A stretch of 64,000 nt of DNA from Hydrogenispora ethanolica (GTDB lineage Bacteria > Bacillota > UBA4882 > UBA8346). Both the position numbers and the translations under genes were made by a program. A model generated the notes under the pieces. The model ran no database searches. It had not been told where the DNA came from and saw nothing but the letters and a program-made list of their open reading frames with translations. The stretch's first letter is position 1. Each line of letters starts with the position of its first letter. The DNA lies in the NCBI RefSeq assembly GCF_004340685.1, contig NZ_SLUN01000003.1, positions 186,001-250,000 on the forward strand, read 5' to 3'. Below are positions 42,877-50,574 of the stretch, piece by piece.

Positions 42877-44187
42877 ATGCTTCGAACCAAACAAAACCGT
42901 TGGCGGACCGGACTGGGACTGGCAATGCTCCTGGCTGTGGCGCTCCTGGTCAATCTGCCGGTCTCACAGGCGGAGAATGTGACGTTGCGTTTTGTCGCCG
43001 CCAACCATCCGTTCTATGACGTGATCAAGCCATTGCTGCCGGAGTTCGAGAAGCAGACCGGGATCAAGGTGCGGGCCGAAAACTACGAGGAGAATCAATT
43101 GACGCCGAAGCTGACCGTCGAATTTACCTCCAACGCTTCGACCATCGATGTCTTCATGACCCGGCCGCTCCAGGAGGGGAAACTCTTCAGCCGCAACAAA
43201 TGGTATGAGCCGTTGAACCGGTACATCAACGACCGCAAGAAGACCCCGGCCCGCTGGGGCTGGTCCGACTTCCCCAAATCGGCGGTGCAGGCCGTCACCC
43301 ATCAGGGGAGCATCGGGGCCGTACCGATCGTCACCGAGTGGCAAGTGGTCTTCTACCGAAAAGACCTCTTCCAGCAGGCTAAGCTGAAAGCCCCGAAGAC
43401 CCTGGAAGAACTGGAGGCTGCCGCCGCCAAATTGAACAACCCCGCCGGCGAGTTTTACGGGATCGTCTCGCGCGGCCAGCGCGGCGCCGCGGTCACCCAG
43501 TTCTCCAGTTACCTTTATAATTTCGGCGGCGACTTCATCAAAGACGGCAAATGCGTGATCGACTCGCCCGAAGCCGTCAAGGCGTTCAAGTATTACGGCA
43601 AGTTGCTGAAGAACTACGGACCGCCCGGCGTCACCAACATGAGCTGGCCGCAGGCCCAAGCCCTCTTCGCCAGCGGCAAGGTGGCGATGTGGACCGACGC
43701 CAGCGTGCTCATTGCCGGGCTGCTGGATGAGAAGTCCAAAGTCGCCGACAAGATCGGCGTGGCGCTCTTCCCGGCCGGTCCCGCCGGCAATCACCCCTTC
43801 ATGATCGTGCCCTGGTCCCTGGCGATTCCGGCCCAATCCCGCAACAAGGAAGCGGCCTGGAAGTTCGTGCAGTGGGCCGCCAGCAAGGAGATTGCCAAAA
43901 AGGCGCAGTTGGCCGGTTTGACCATGGCCCGCAATTCGGTCTGGACCGATAAGGAAGTGCTGGCCAAGATCCAGCCGGACCTGGCGCTCACCGCCAAGCA
44001 GACCGGGCCCATCGCCACCCCCTATGACCGGCCGCTGATGACAGCGGTGGTCGAGGCCCGCGACATCATCGGCGACGTCATCGTCAAGGCCATCGAGACC
44101 GGCGGCAACGCCGACATCGAAAGCCTGGCCAAGGCCGCGGCCAAAGGGGTCGACGCTTTGCTCGACAAAGCCGGCGAAGGCAAGTAA
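42877..44187 (+). CDS. ABC transporter solute-binding protein, family 1 (second sugar system)
   Basis: A 436-residue binding protein. ATG 42877 is 7 bases behind AAGGGGAGGA (ATG 42871 abuts it). Signal peptide: basic 'LRTKQNRWRT' then 'GLGLAMLLAVALLVNLPVSQA', cut before 'ENVTL'; no lipobox. 'LLPEFEKQTGIKVRAENYEE', 'DVFMTRPLQEGKLFSRN' and 'KEAAWKFVQWAASKEIAKKAQL' are family 1 patterns. It is first in an operon with two permeases and follows a two-component pair, which may induce it. The substrate is probably a carbohydrate. No ATPase is encoded here either. Confidence 0.92.
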   Translation: MLRTKQNRWRTGLGLAMLLAVALLVNLPVSQAENVTLRFVAANHPFYDVIKPLLPEFEKQTGIKVRAENYEENQLTPKLTVEFTSNASTIDVFMTRPLQEGKLFSRNKWYEPLNRYINDRKKTPARWGWSDFPKSAVQAVTHQGSIGAVPIVTEWQVVFYRKDLFQQAKLKAPKTLEELEAAAAKLNNPAGEFYGIVSRGQRGAAVTQFSSYLYNFGGDFIKDGKCVIDSPEAVKAFKYYGKLLKNYGPPGVTNMSWPQAQALFASGKVAMWTDASVLIAGLLDEKSKVADKIGVALFPAGPAGNHPFMIVPWSLAIPAQSRNKEAAWKFVQWAASKEIAKKAQLAGLTMARNSVWTDKEVLAKIQPDLALTAKQTGPIATPYDRPLMTAVVEARDIIGDVIVKAIETGGNADIESLAKAAAKGVDALLDKAGEGK

Positions 44188-44206
44188 CGTTTTTGCAGCC
44201 ATTCGC

Positions 44207-44232
44207 GGAGGCGCGGCCCGAGCCGCGCCTCC
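44207..44232 (+). promoter_or_regulatory. Perfect intercistronic hairpin
   Basis: GGAGGCGCGGC and GCCGCGCCTCC form an 11-bp perfect stem with a 4-base loop and no U-tract. It occupies the same place as the hairpin at 2842 in the first sugar operon and probably stabilises the binding-protein mRNA or lowers downstream expression. Confidence 0.7.
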
Positions 44233-44269
44233 ATCAAAACTCACGGGGAATTGCGGAGAGGGTGTCGCC

Positions 44270-45148
44270 ATGAATATCAATCGCTTCGTCGAACGCAACT
44301 TGCGCTGGATCTTTCCGTTGCCGGCCGCGACTTTTATCATCCTGATGCTGGTCTTTCCGGTGTTGTACACCTTTTATGTCAGCCTGACCAACTGGGATAT
44401 GATCTCCAGCGGCGCGGTCAGCTTTGTCGGCCTCGACAATTATCTGGCCATGCTGAAGGAGCCGCGCTTTTATAACGCCATCGGTCTGACGTTTTACTTC
44501 ACCCTGCTGGCGGTGGGGCTGGAGACGGTTTTCGGCGTGATTATCGCGCTGATTCTGAACCGCGAATTCCGCGGCAAGAACCTGGTGAAATTCATTTTGC
44601 TGCTGCCTCTGGTGGCCACGCCCGTCGCCATCGGGCTCTCCTGGACCCTGTTTTACGAGCCCACCATCGGCCTAGCCAATTACGCCCTGAAACTGCTGGG
44701 GATCCCCGGCCTCAAATGGCTGGCCTCCAACGCGACGGTCATCCCGTCCCTGGCCCTGGTGGATATCTGGCAGTGGACCCCGATGATCTCGTTGATCGTC
44801 CTGGCTGGCCTGGCCGGTTTGCCGCAAGACCCTTACGAGGCGGCCATCGTCGACGGCGCCCGGCCGCTCCAGGTGGTCCGGCACATCACCCTGCCGCTGC
44901 TGCGGCCGACCATCCTGATCGCGGTGGCCCTGCGCAGCATCGACGCGCTGAAGACTTTTGACATCATCTACGTAATGACCTCGGGCGGACCCGGCTTCGC
45001 CTCCGAGACGCTGAATATTTACGCCTACAGTCTGAGTTTCGGCTATTTCCGCTTCGGCGCCGCCTCGGCGTCGCTGGTGGCCCTGTTTGCCATTGTCCTG
45101 GGTTGCTGCGTCATCCTGTTGAAAATGCGCAAGTCCCAGGAATTGTGA
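44270..45148 (+). CDS. Sugar ABC transporter permease (MalF type)
   Basis: A 292-residue permease with six hydrophobic helices. The coupling loop reads 'YEAAIVDGARPLQVVRHITLP', and 'VMTSGGPGFASETLNIYAY' near the C terminus is typical of carbohydrate (CUT1) permeases. It starts with ATG after GGAGAGGGTG. It pairs with the permease at 45178. Confidence 0.93.
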   Translation: MNINRFVERNLRWIFPLPAATFIILMLVFPVLYTFYVSLTNWDMISSGAVSFVGLDNYLAMLKEPRFYNAIGLTFYFTLLAVGLETVFGVIIALILNREFRGKNLVKFILLLPLVATPVAIGLSWTLFYEPTIGLANYALKLLGIPGLKWLASNATVIPSLALVDIWQWTPMISLIVLAGLAGLPQDPYEAAIVDGARPLQVVRHITLPLLRPTILIAVALRSIDALKTFDIIYVMTSGGPGFASETLNIYAYSLSFGYFRFGAASASLVALFAIVLGCCVILLKMRKSQEL

Positions 45149-45177
45149 TGCCATAAACCGTGACGGAGCTGATGACG

Positions 45178-45999
45178 ATGCAGATCAACAAGAAGCTGTT
45201 ATCCCGGATCGCCTGGTATGGATTGATTGCCCTGATTATCATCCCGTTTTTGTTTCCGCTCTTCTGGATTGTGAGTTCCTCCTTCAAGACGCAGAGCCAG
45301 ATCGTGGCTTCGCCGCCGCTGTGGGTCTTCCGGCCGACCCTGGAGAATTACAAAGGGGTCTTCATGGACCAGAACTTTGGGATTTACCTCATGAACAGCT
45401 CGATCATTGCCATCGGTTCGACCCTGCTCTCGCTGCTCATCGGAATCCCGGCGGCGTACGCCATTTCACGATACAAGATGCAGACCCTGGGAGTCTTTAT
45501 TCTGATCGCCCGGCTGATGCCAGGGATCTCCTTCCTGATCCCCTGGTTCATTCTGTTCTCCAAGATCCGGCTGATCGATACGTATACGGCCTTGATCGCC
45601 AGCCACATGCTGGTGGGGCTGCCGCTGATCGTCTGGATCATGATCAACTATTTCGACGGGCTGCCCCGGGAATTGGAGGAATCGGCCCTGATCGACGGCT
45701 GCACGCTGCAAGGGGCGTTCGTCCGGGTCTATCTACCCATCTCCGGGCCGGGGATCCTCACCGCGACGACCCTGTCGTTCCTGTTCTCCTGGAATAATTT
45801 CATGTTCTCGCTGGTGCTGAGCGCCCAGCGCACCAAGACCCTGCCCATCGCCATCTATAACTTCGTCTCCTACGCCGAAGTGAATTGGGGCAGCGTGATG
45901 GCTGCGGCGGTGGTGATCATCGCGCCGGCGATCGTCCTGACCATGGTCTTCCAGCGCTATGTGATCAAGGGCCTGACCATGGGCGCGGTCAAAGGCTGA
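45178..45999 (+). CDS. Sugar ABC transporter permease (MalG type)
   Basis: A 273-residue permease. EAA-type loop 'EESALIDGCTLQGAFVRVYLP' and a C terminus ending 'QRYVIKGLTMGAVKG' are MalG-like. ATG 45178 follows GGAG by 9 bases; GTG 45160 and ATG 45172 are alternatives. Last gene of the second sugar operon. Confidence 0.92.
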   Translation: MQINKKLLSRIAWYGLIALIIIPFLFPLFWIVSSSFKTQSQIVASPPLWVFRPTLENYKGVFMDQNFGIYLMNSSIIAIGSTLLSLLIGIPAAYAISRYKMQTLGVFILIARLMPGISFLIPWFILFSKIRLIDTYTALIASHMLVGLPLIVWIMINYFDGLPRELEESALIDGCTLQGAFVRVYLPISGPGILTATTLSFLFSWNNFMFSLVLSAQRTKTLPIAIYNFVSYAEVNWGSVMAAAVVIIAPAIVLTMVFQRYVIKGLTMGAVKG

Positions 46000-46024
46000 C
46001 GAAATCTTCCAAAGTCCAAATGCC

Positions 46025-46061
46025 ATGGCAGCGTCTCGGCAAAGCGGCAGAGACGCTGCCT
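46025..46061 (+). promoter_or_regulatory. Long perfect hairpin after the sugar operon
   Basis: GGCAGCGTCTC and GAGACGCTGCC form an 11-bp stem around a 12-14 base loop, followed by only TTTGGG. It may protect the 3' end or be a weak terminator; a stronger terminator follows at 46168. Confidence 0.6.
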
Positions 46062-46167
46062 TTGGGTGCCACATTGGATCCGGTCATCAATTCATGGGAC
46101 GGTTACGATTACAACGCCCATATCTGTGGCGAAAAATCAAAGAAGTTCAATAGCATCCATTATGCGA

Positions 46168-46204
46168 AAAGGGAGTCAAGCTGACGATAGACTCCCTTTT
46201 TTAA
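46168..46204. terminator. Terminator between the sugar operon and the aldo/keto reductase
   Basis: AAAAGGGAGTC and GACTCCCTTTTTT flank a 12-base loop. The T run serves the plus strand and the A run can serve the convergent gene on the minus strand. Confidence 0.85.
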
Positions 46205-46246
46205 TTTGTTTGGATGGTTGCGCGCCCGGAGTCCGAAGGAATGCCG

Positions 46247-47254
46247 CTATGCGCTGGCCACGATTTTTCCCGGCTTCAGGGATAGCAGCCGCTCGATCTC
46301 CTGCATCTGCTCCAGGGAGAGCGGGCCGAAGTCCATGGCCTTGACATTCTCTTCAACTTGGGTGGCGGTCTTAAAGCCGGGAATCGGGATCGTCCGCGGG
46401 CTCCGCCCCCAGATCCAGGCGAGGGCTCCCTGGGTCAAGCTCCGGCCTTTGCTGGTCAGAATCTCGCGGACCGCGGCGAGCCGCTCCAGAAATTCCGGGC
46501 GCGGCCGGCCGTTTTCAAAATAGGCGACCCACTCATGGCCGCTGCCCCGGACGTCATCGACGGGCAGACGGCTGTCGGCGTTGAACTTGCCGCTCAGCAG
46601 GCCCATGGCCAAAGGCGTCCGGTTGATGCTGGCCAGCGAGTGAATGTCGCAGATCGCAATGAGTTCGCTGGCGTCATGAAAGAGGTTCAAGTCGTGTTCC
46701 ACGGCGCAGAAATGGGGCTTGGCAGTCCACCGACGGGCGCTGCCCGGGTCGTCGGTACTCCAGCCGAAGGCCCGGATCCGGCCGAGCGCCTGCAGATCCT
46801 GGAGGGTCTGGGCCACCTCGTCCGCCTGGGCGGGGGAGAGCATTCCGACATGAAGCAGGTAGAGATCGATGTAGTCCGTATCCAGGCGGCGGAGCGAAGC
46901 TTCGCAGGCCCGGCGGATATAATCCGGGGTGACGTCGCAGCCCTCCGCCCGGCGGCTATCCGGGTCAAAGGTATACCCGAATTTGGTGGCGATGACCGCC
47001 TGATGGCGGCGGCCTTTGAGCGCCTGGCCGAGAACGGTTTCACTATGGCCGGCGCCGTAGACGTCGGCGCTGTCAAAGAAGTTAATGCCGGCCTCCATGG
47101 CCAGATGAACGGCACGAATCGATTCCTGGTCATCCACTGCGCCCCAGCCGTCCGCCTTGCCGTCCAACCAGAACGGCCCGCCAATGGCCCAACAGCCTAA
47201 CCCCATGGCGCTGACCGGGATGCCGGTCCGGCCCAAAATACGCTGGCTTTCCAT
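46247..47254 (-). CDS. Aldo/keto reductase
   Basis: A 335-residue NAD(P)H-dependent oxidoreductase of the AKR superfamily. The catalytic tetrad is visible: Asp and Tyr in 'NFFDSADVYGAGHSE', Lys in 'VIATKFGY', His in 'IDLYLLHVG'. The C-terminal 'IPGFKTATQVEENVKAM' is the usual cofactor-side motif. ATG 47254 lies 8 bases after GGAAG. It is divergently transcribed from a MocR-type regulator 120 bases away with an inverted-repeat operator between them, so it is a likely target of that regulator. The substrate is unknown; it may be a pyridoxal or sugar derivative. Confidence 0.92.
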   Translation of the reverse strand: MESQRILGRTGIPVSAMGLGCWAIGGPFWLDGKADGWGAVDDQESIRAVHLAMEAGINFFDSADVYGAGHSETVLGQALKGRRHQAVIATKFGYTFDPDSRRAEGCDVTPDYIRRACEASLRRLDTDYIDLYLLHVGMLSPAQADEVAQTLQDLQALGRIRAFGWSTDDPGSARRWTAKPHFCAVEHDLNLFHDASELIAICDIHSLASINRTPLAMGLLSGKFNADSRLPVDDVRGSGHEWVAYFENGRPRPEFLERLAAVREILTSKGRSLTQGALAWIWGRSPRTIPIPGFKTATQVEENVKAMDFGPLSLEQMQEIERLLSLKPGKIVASA

Positions 47255-47312
47255 TATCAGCACTTCCTTTTCAAAAAAGAGGTTTTTCCCGGTTTTAGTG
47301 TAATATAACTTA

Positions 47313-47332
47313 TTGGATCACAAAAGATCCAA
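47313..47332. promoter_or_regulatory. Inverted-repeat operator between the AKR gene and the MocR regulator
   Basis: TTGGATC and GATCCAA, a perfect 7-bp inverted repeat with a 6-base spacer, lie in the divergent promoter region, 45 bases before the regulator start. It is a candidate binding site for the regulator. Confidence 0.5.
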
Positions 47333-47377
47333 AGGATGGGCAATAATGAGGAACCAATTGCCGTGCCGGAGGTCAGC

Positions 47378-48775
47378 ATGTTCGGATTACAAATGGATCG
47401 TTCGTCATCCCTATCCCTCAGCGCACAGTTGACAGCGCAGCTGCGGGAGATGATTCTGGCTGGCCGGATCATCGGCGGCCAACAGCTGCCGCCTTCGCGA
47501 GAGTTGGCCCAAGAGCTGAGAGTGGCCAGGAATGTAGTCATTCAGAGCTACGAGCAGCTGTTGGCCGAGGGTTATCTGGAAAGCCGGGTGGGAGCGGGAA
47601 CCTTCGTGGCCGATCTGCGCGGGTACCGCTGGCCCGGCCGATTCTCTGGAGGCCGTCCGGCTCATGAGGCCGCAGTCCCGGAAATAGCGCGGGATGTCAT
47701 TGATTTTAACGCCGGCCAGCCGGATTTGAGCCGTTTCCCGTCGATGCAGTGGGCCAAATTGCTGAAGGAGGTTTCGCTGGAGACTCCGGAACGGGCTTTC
47801 GGCTTTGAGCCTCCCGCCGGAGAGTGGTCCCTGCGTTCGGCAATTGCCGGATATTTGTTCCGGGCCAAGGGAATCGTCTGCCGGCCGGAACAGATTCTGA
47901 TTGTGCCCGGCGTGGCCCAGGCCGGCGATCTGCTGGCGAAGCTCTTCCGGCCGTCCGGCCGGGCGGTGGCGCTGGAAGACCCTTGCGGCTATAACCGGGA
48001 GGTTTTTATCCATCATGGCTTGGAGACCCTCCCGGTGCCCGTCGACTACCACGGGATACGCCCCGAGGAATTGCCGAGCCATGCGGGAGTCGGCTTGATC
48101 TACGTGGTCCCGTCCCACCAGTTTCCGATGGGCGGCGTTTTGCCGGTCCAGCGCCGCCTGCAGTTATTGGAGTATGCGGCGGAGCGGGACGCTTATATCG
48201 TCGAGGATGATTACGACAGCGAGTTCCGCTACCGGGGCGAACCGATCCAGGCGTTGCGCCACCTCGCGCCGGAGCGGGTCATTTACCTCGGAACGTTCAG
48301 CAAGATCTTCGCCCCCGGCCTGCGGCTGGGGTTCATGGTGATGCCCGGAGCGCTGCTGGATGAGGCATGCCGGCTGAAAGAACAGCTTAACCTGCGGACG
48401 CCGTCCCTGACTCAGTTGGCAATGGCCCGTTTCATCGATTCCCGGGCGCTGGATCGCCATGTGTATCAGATGAAGAAAGTCTACGCCGCCAAAAGGAAGC
48501 GATTTATCGCGTTGCTCAGCGCGGCTTTTGGGGCGGGGATCCGGATCTGCGGCGAAAACGCCGGACTCCATCTGGTCGTGGAGTTCCAGGACCGTTCTTT
48601 CGAGGTTACGGATATGGAACGATTGCTGGAGAACGGGGTGGTGGTGGACTGGGTGGAGGATTATGCCGTCGGGAAGGGTTGCCACCGGCACCAGCTGGTT
48701 TTGGGCTATGGAGGACTCGGGCCGGAACAGCTCGCCCTGGGCGTGGAGCGGATCGCCAAAACGCTCGCTCACTGA
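47378..48775 (+). CDS. MocR/PdxR-family regulator (GntR HTH fused to aminotransferase-like domain)
   Basis: A 465-residue fusion. Residues about 5-80 are a GntR winged helix ('LPPSRELAQELRVARNVVIQSYEQLLAEGYLESRVGAGTFV'). The rest is a fold-type I PLP domain with the cofactor lysine in 'LGTFSKIFAPGLRLGFMV' and 'IVEDDYDSEFRY' supplying the Asp that contacts the pyridine. Such proteins sense PLP or amino-acid aldimines. ATG 47378 follows GGAGGT by 5 bases; ATG 47336 would add 14 residues but has no spaced ribosome site. Confidence 0.93.
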   Translation: MFGLQMDRSSSLSLSAQLTAQLREMILAGRIIGGQQLPPSRELAQELRVARNVVIQSYEQLLAEGYLESRVGAGTFVADLRGYRWPGRFSGGRPAHEAAVPEIARDVIDFNAGQPDLSRFPSMQWAKLLKEVSLETPERAFGFEPPAGEWSLRSAIAGYLFRAKGIVCRPEQILIVPGVAQAGDLLAKLFRPSGRAVALEDPCGYNREVFIHHGLETLPVPVDYHGIRPEELPSHAGVGLIYVVPSHQFPMGGVLPVQRRLQLLEYAAERDAYIVEDDYDSEFRYRGEPIQALRHLAPERVIYLGTFSKIFAPGLRLGFMVMPGALLDEACRLKEQLNLRTPSLTQLAMARFIDSRALDRHVYQMKKVYAAKRKRFIALLSAAFGAGIRICGENAGLHLVVEFQDRSFEVTDMERLLENGVVVDWVEDYAVGKGCHRHQLVLGYGGLGPEQLALGVERIAKTLAH

Positions 48776-48848
48776 GCCGAAGTGAGCGGGCGGAACGTCA
48801 GAGGAAAGGAGCCCCGTTCCTGATAAAAGTTGGATGCCCGGCGCACTC

Positions 48849-48877
48849 TTGAAAAGCAGCGCCAGTTATGGTATGAT
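48849..48877 (+). promoter_or_regulatory. tRNA-Thr promoter
   Basis: TTGAAA (48849-48854) and TATGAT (48872-48877) are 17 bases apart, 19 bases before the tRNA. Confidence 0.65.
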
Positions 48878-48895
48878 AATGATTGCTTATTTCGG

Positions 48896-48971
48896 GCCGA
48901 CATAGCTCAGCTGGTAGAGCAGCGCACTTGTAATGCGCAGGTCATCGGTTCAAATCCGATTGTCGGCTCCA
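48896..48971 (+). tRNA. tRNA-Thr (anticodon TGT)
   Basis: A 76-base cloverleaf including encoded CCA: acceptor GCCGACA/TGTCGGC, D-arm GCTC...GAGC, anticodon stem GCGCA/TGCGC with loop CTTGTAA (anticodon TGT), and T-arm ATCGG-TTCAAAT-CCGAT. The discriminator base is T. It stands alone and is followed by an integrase remnant, so it has probably served as an integration site. Confidence 0.97.
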
Positions 48972-49008
48972 GATAAATCAAGGGCTTTACCGTTTATATA
49001 AATCAAGT

Positions 49009-49029
49009 TTGACAATAATTTGACAATAA
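49009..49029 (+). repeat. Direct repeat TTGACAATAA x2 downstream of tRNA-Thr
   Basis: TTGACAATAA occurs at 49009-49018 and again at 49020-49029, 11 bases apart, between the tRNA and the integrase remnant. Such arm-type direct repeats are typical of integrase-binding sites; role inferred. The rest of 48972-49228 holds no intact gene. Confidence 0.4.
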
Positions 49030-49052
49030 CCAGATCTAAAACGAGGCCGCAA

Positions 49053-49146
49053 TCAATTGGATTGCGGCTTTTGCTTGGGGATAAGGTTGTCGAGCATCGA
49101 GCCCATCTTGTCGGCGGCGGTTCGCTTTACTTCTGGAATTCGTGGC
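49053..49146 (-). pseudogene. C-terminal remnant of a tRNA-targeted integrase
   Basis: On the minus strand one frame reads 'RTAADKMGSMLDNLIPKQK' and stops at 49053. This looks like the extreme C-terminal tail of a phage-type tyrosine recombinase, which often sits beside its tRNA attachment site. No catalytic motif remains; the upstream sequence is unrelated and then meets the IS630 element at 49231. The match is short, so the call is tentative. Confidence 0.4.
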
Positions 49147-49230
49147 CGTTGGTCGAAACAAATAATTCTAGCAGATTGTGTTTAGTTTTCGGAATCCGCC
49201 ATCTAGAAGAATATAAAGGAGATGTCTTTA

Positions 49231-50465
49231 CTAGTACAATATCAGGGCAAAAAATAGAGATATAAAAGGAAATATGGTATAGTAAGAGTAAAACAGTAAA
49301 AAGGAACCAAGAGATGCGACCCCAAAGATATCCAGTAAAATTAAGCGAAGCAGAACGAGAAACACTTCGAGTCATAATCTCCAAAGGAAAGGCGACCGCA
49401 CGAAGCATTCGACGAGCACATATCCTCCTGATGGCGGATGAAAATCGACTTGGCGGAAAGATTAAAGATGAAACGATAGCCAGTCAACTACAGGTTAATA
49501 AGAATACCGTGTTGAACGTCCGCAAAGCCTATACCAGACATGATTTGCAAGAAGCTATTCAACGAAAAAAGCGGACCACGCCACCCGTGCCGCCGAAGGT
49601 CACCGGCGAACTTGAAGCCAAAATCATCGCCTTAAGTTGTAGCGAACCTCCAGCAGGAAGAAGCCGATGGACATTACGTCTGCTTAGCCAAAAAGTGGTG
49701 GAACTTCAGTATATCGATAGTATTTCCTACGACACCATCGATCGAGTTTTAAAAAAACGAACTCAAGCCGCATCTTCGTAAATGTTGGTGTATCCCGCCC
49801 GAACAAAACGCGGCGTTTGTGGCGGCAATGGAAGATGTCTTGGATGTCTATCAGCAGCCTTACGATGCAAACTGTCCGGTTGTATGCATGGACGAAAAAC
49901 CCTATCAGCTCTTGGATGAAGCCCGAAGGCCTATCCCCATGAAACCGGCGAAGCCACTATGTCAGGATAGCGAGTACATCCGAAATGGAACATGCAGCAT
50001 CTTTATATTCACTGAGCCATTGGCTGGGTTCCGGCACGTAGCGGTTCGGGAACGACGGACTCGGATGGAGTGGGCCGAACAAGTTCGGGAATTGCTTGAT
50101 GTGTATTACAAGGATTCGCCGAAAATCAAACTGGTGATGGATAATTTGAACACCCATACCATCGCCTCACTCTATCAGGCTTTTGACCCACAGACAGCCC
50201 GTCGCTTAGCGAAGCGTTTAGAGATTCATTACACACCCAAGCATGGAAGTTGGCTGAACATTGCCGAGATTGAACTAAGCGCCATGACCAAACAATGTTT
50301 GGAACGGCGTATTCCTTCAATTGAAACACTTGCCAGCGAATTATCCGAGTGGGAACATCATCGCAATTCAAGTCAAAAAACGGTTGATTGGCAATTTACA
50401 ACTGAAGATGCTCGTGTCAAACTAAAACGTTTATACCCCCAATTTTTGTCCTGATGTTGTACTAG
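49231..50465 (+). mobile_element. IS630-family insertion sequence
   Basis: About 1.24 kb bounded by inverted repeats: left GTACAATATCAGGGCAAAAA and right, read inward, GTACAACATCAGGACAAAAA. Each is preceded or followed by TA, and both flanks read TACTAGTA, matching the TA target duplication of IS630/Tc1-type elements. It contains one transposase reading frame broken once. Confidence 0.88.
49314..50454 (+). pseudogene. IS630 transposase in two frames
   Basis: The N-terminal part (49314-49781) holds the helix-turn-helix region ('RSIRRAHILLMADENRLGGK'). The C-terminal part (about 49753-50454) holds the DDE domain: 'VVCMDEKPYQLLDE', 'LVMDNLNTHTI' and 'SWLNIAEIELSAM' supply Asp, Asp and Glu. The frames join at TTTTAAAAAAACG (49747-49759). 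The shift needed is +1 (or -2), which fits loss of one A or transcriptional slippage at the A7 run rather than ordinary -1 ribosomal frameshifting. It could be active by slippage or inactivated by one indel. Confidence 0.8.
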
Positions 50466-50574
50466 TAATGCGTAGTTTAAAAACAGGTCTTTGAAATAGG
50501 ATTATTTTCTATAATACCTAAATGTGCTTGCGCGATGAGGGCTTTTTAATTCTAGAAGACTATTTTTGTTATCA

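Noticed and set aside
40619-50480. Shared word TAATGCGTAGTTT near 40625 and 50467
   Set aside because: Only 13 bases match, without flanking similarity, so a recombination footprint cannot be supported.
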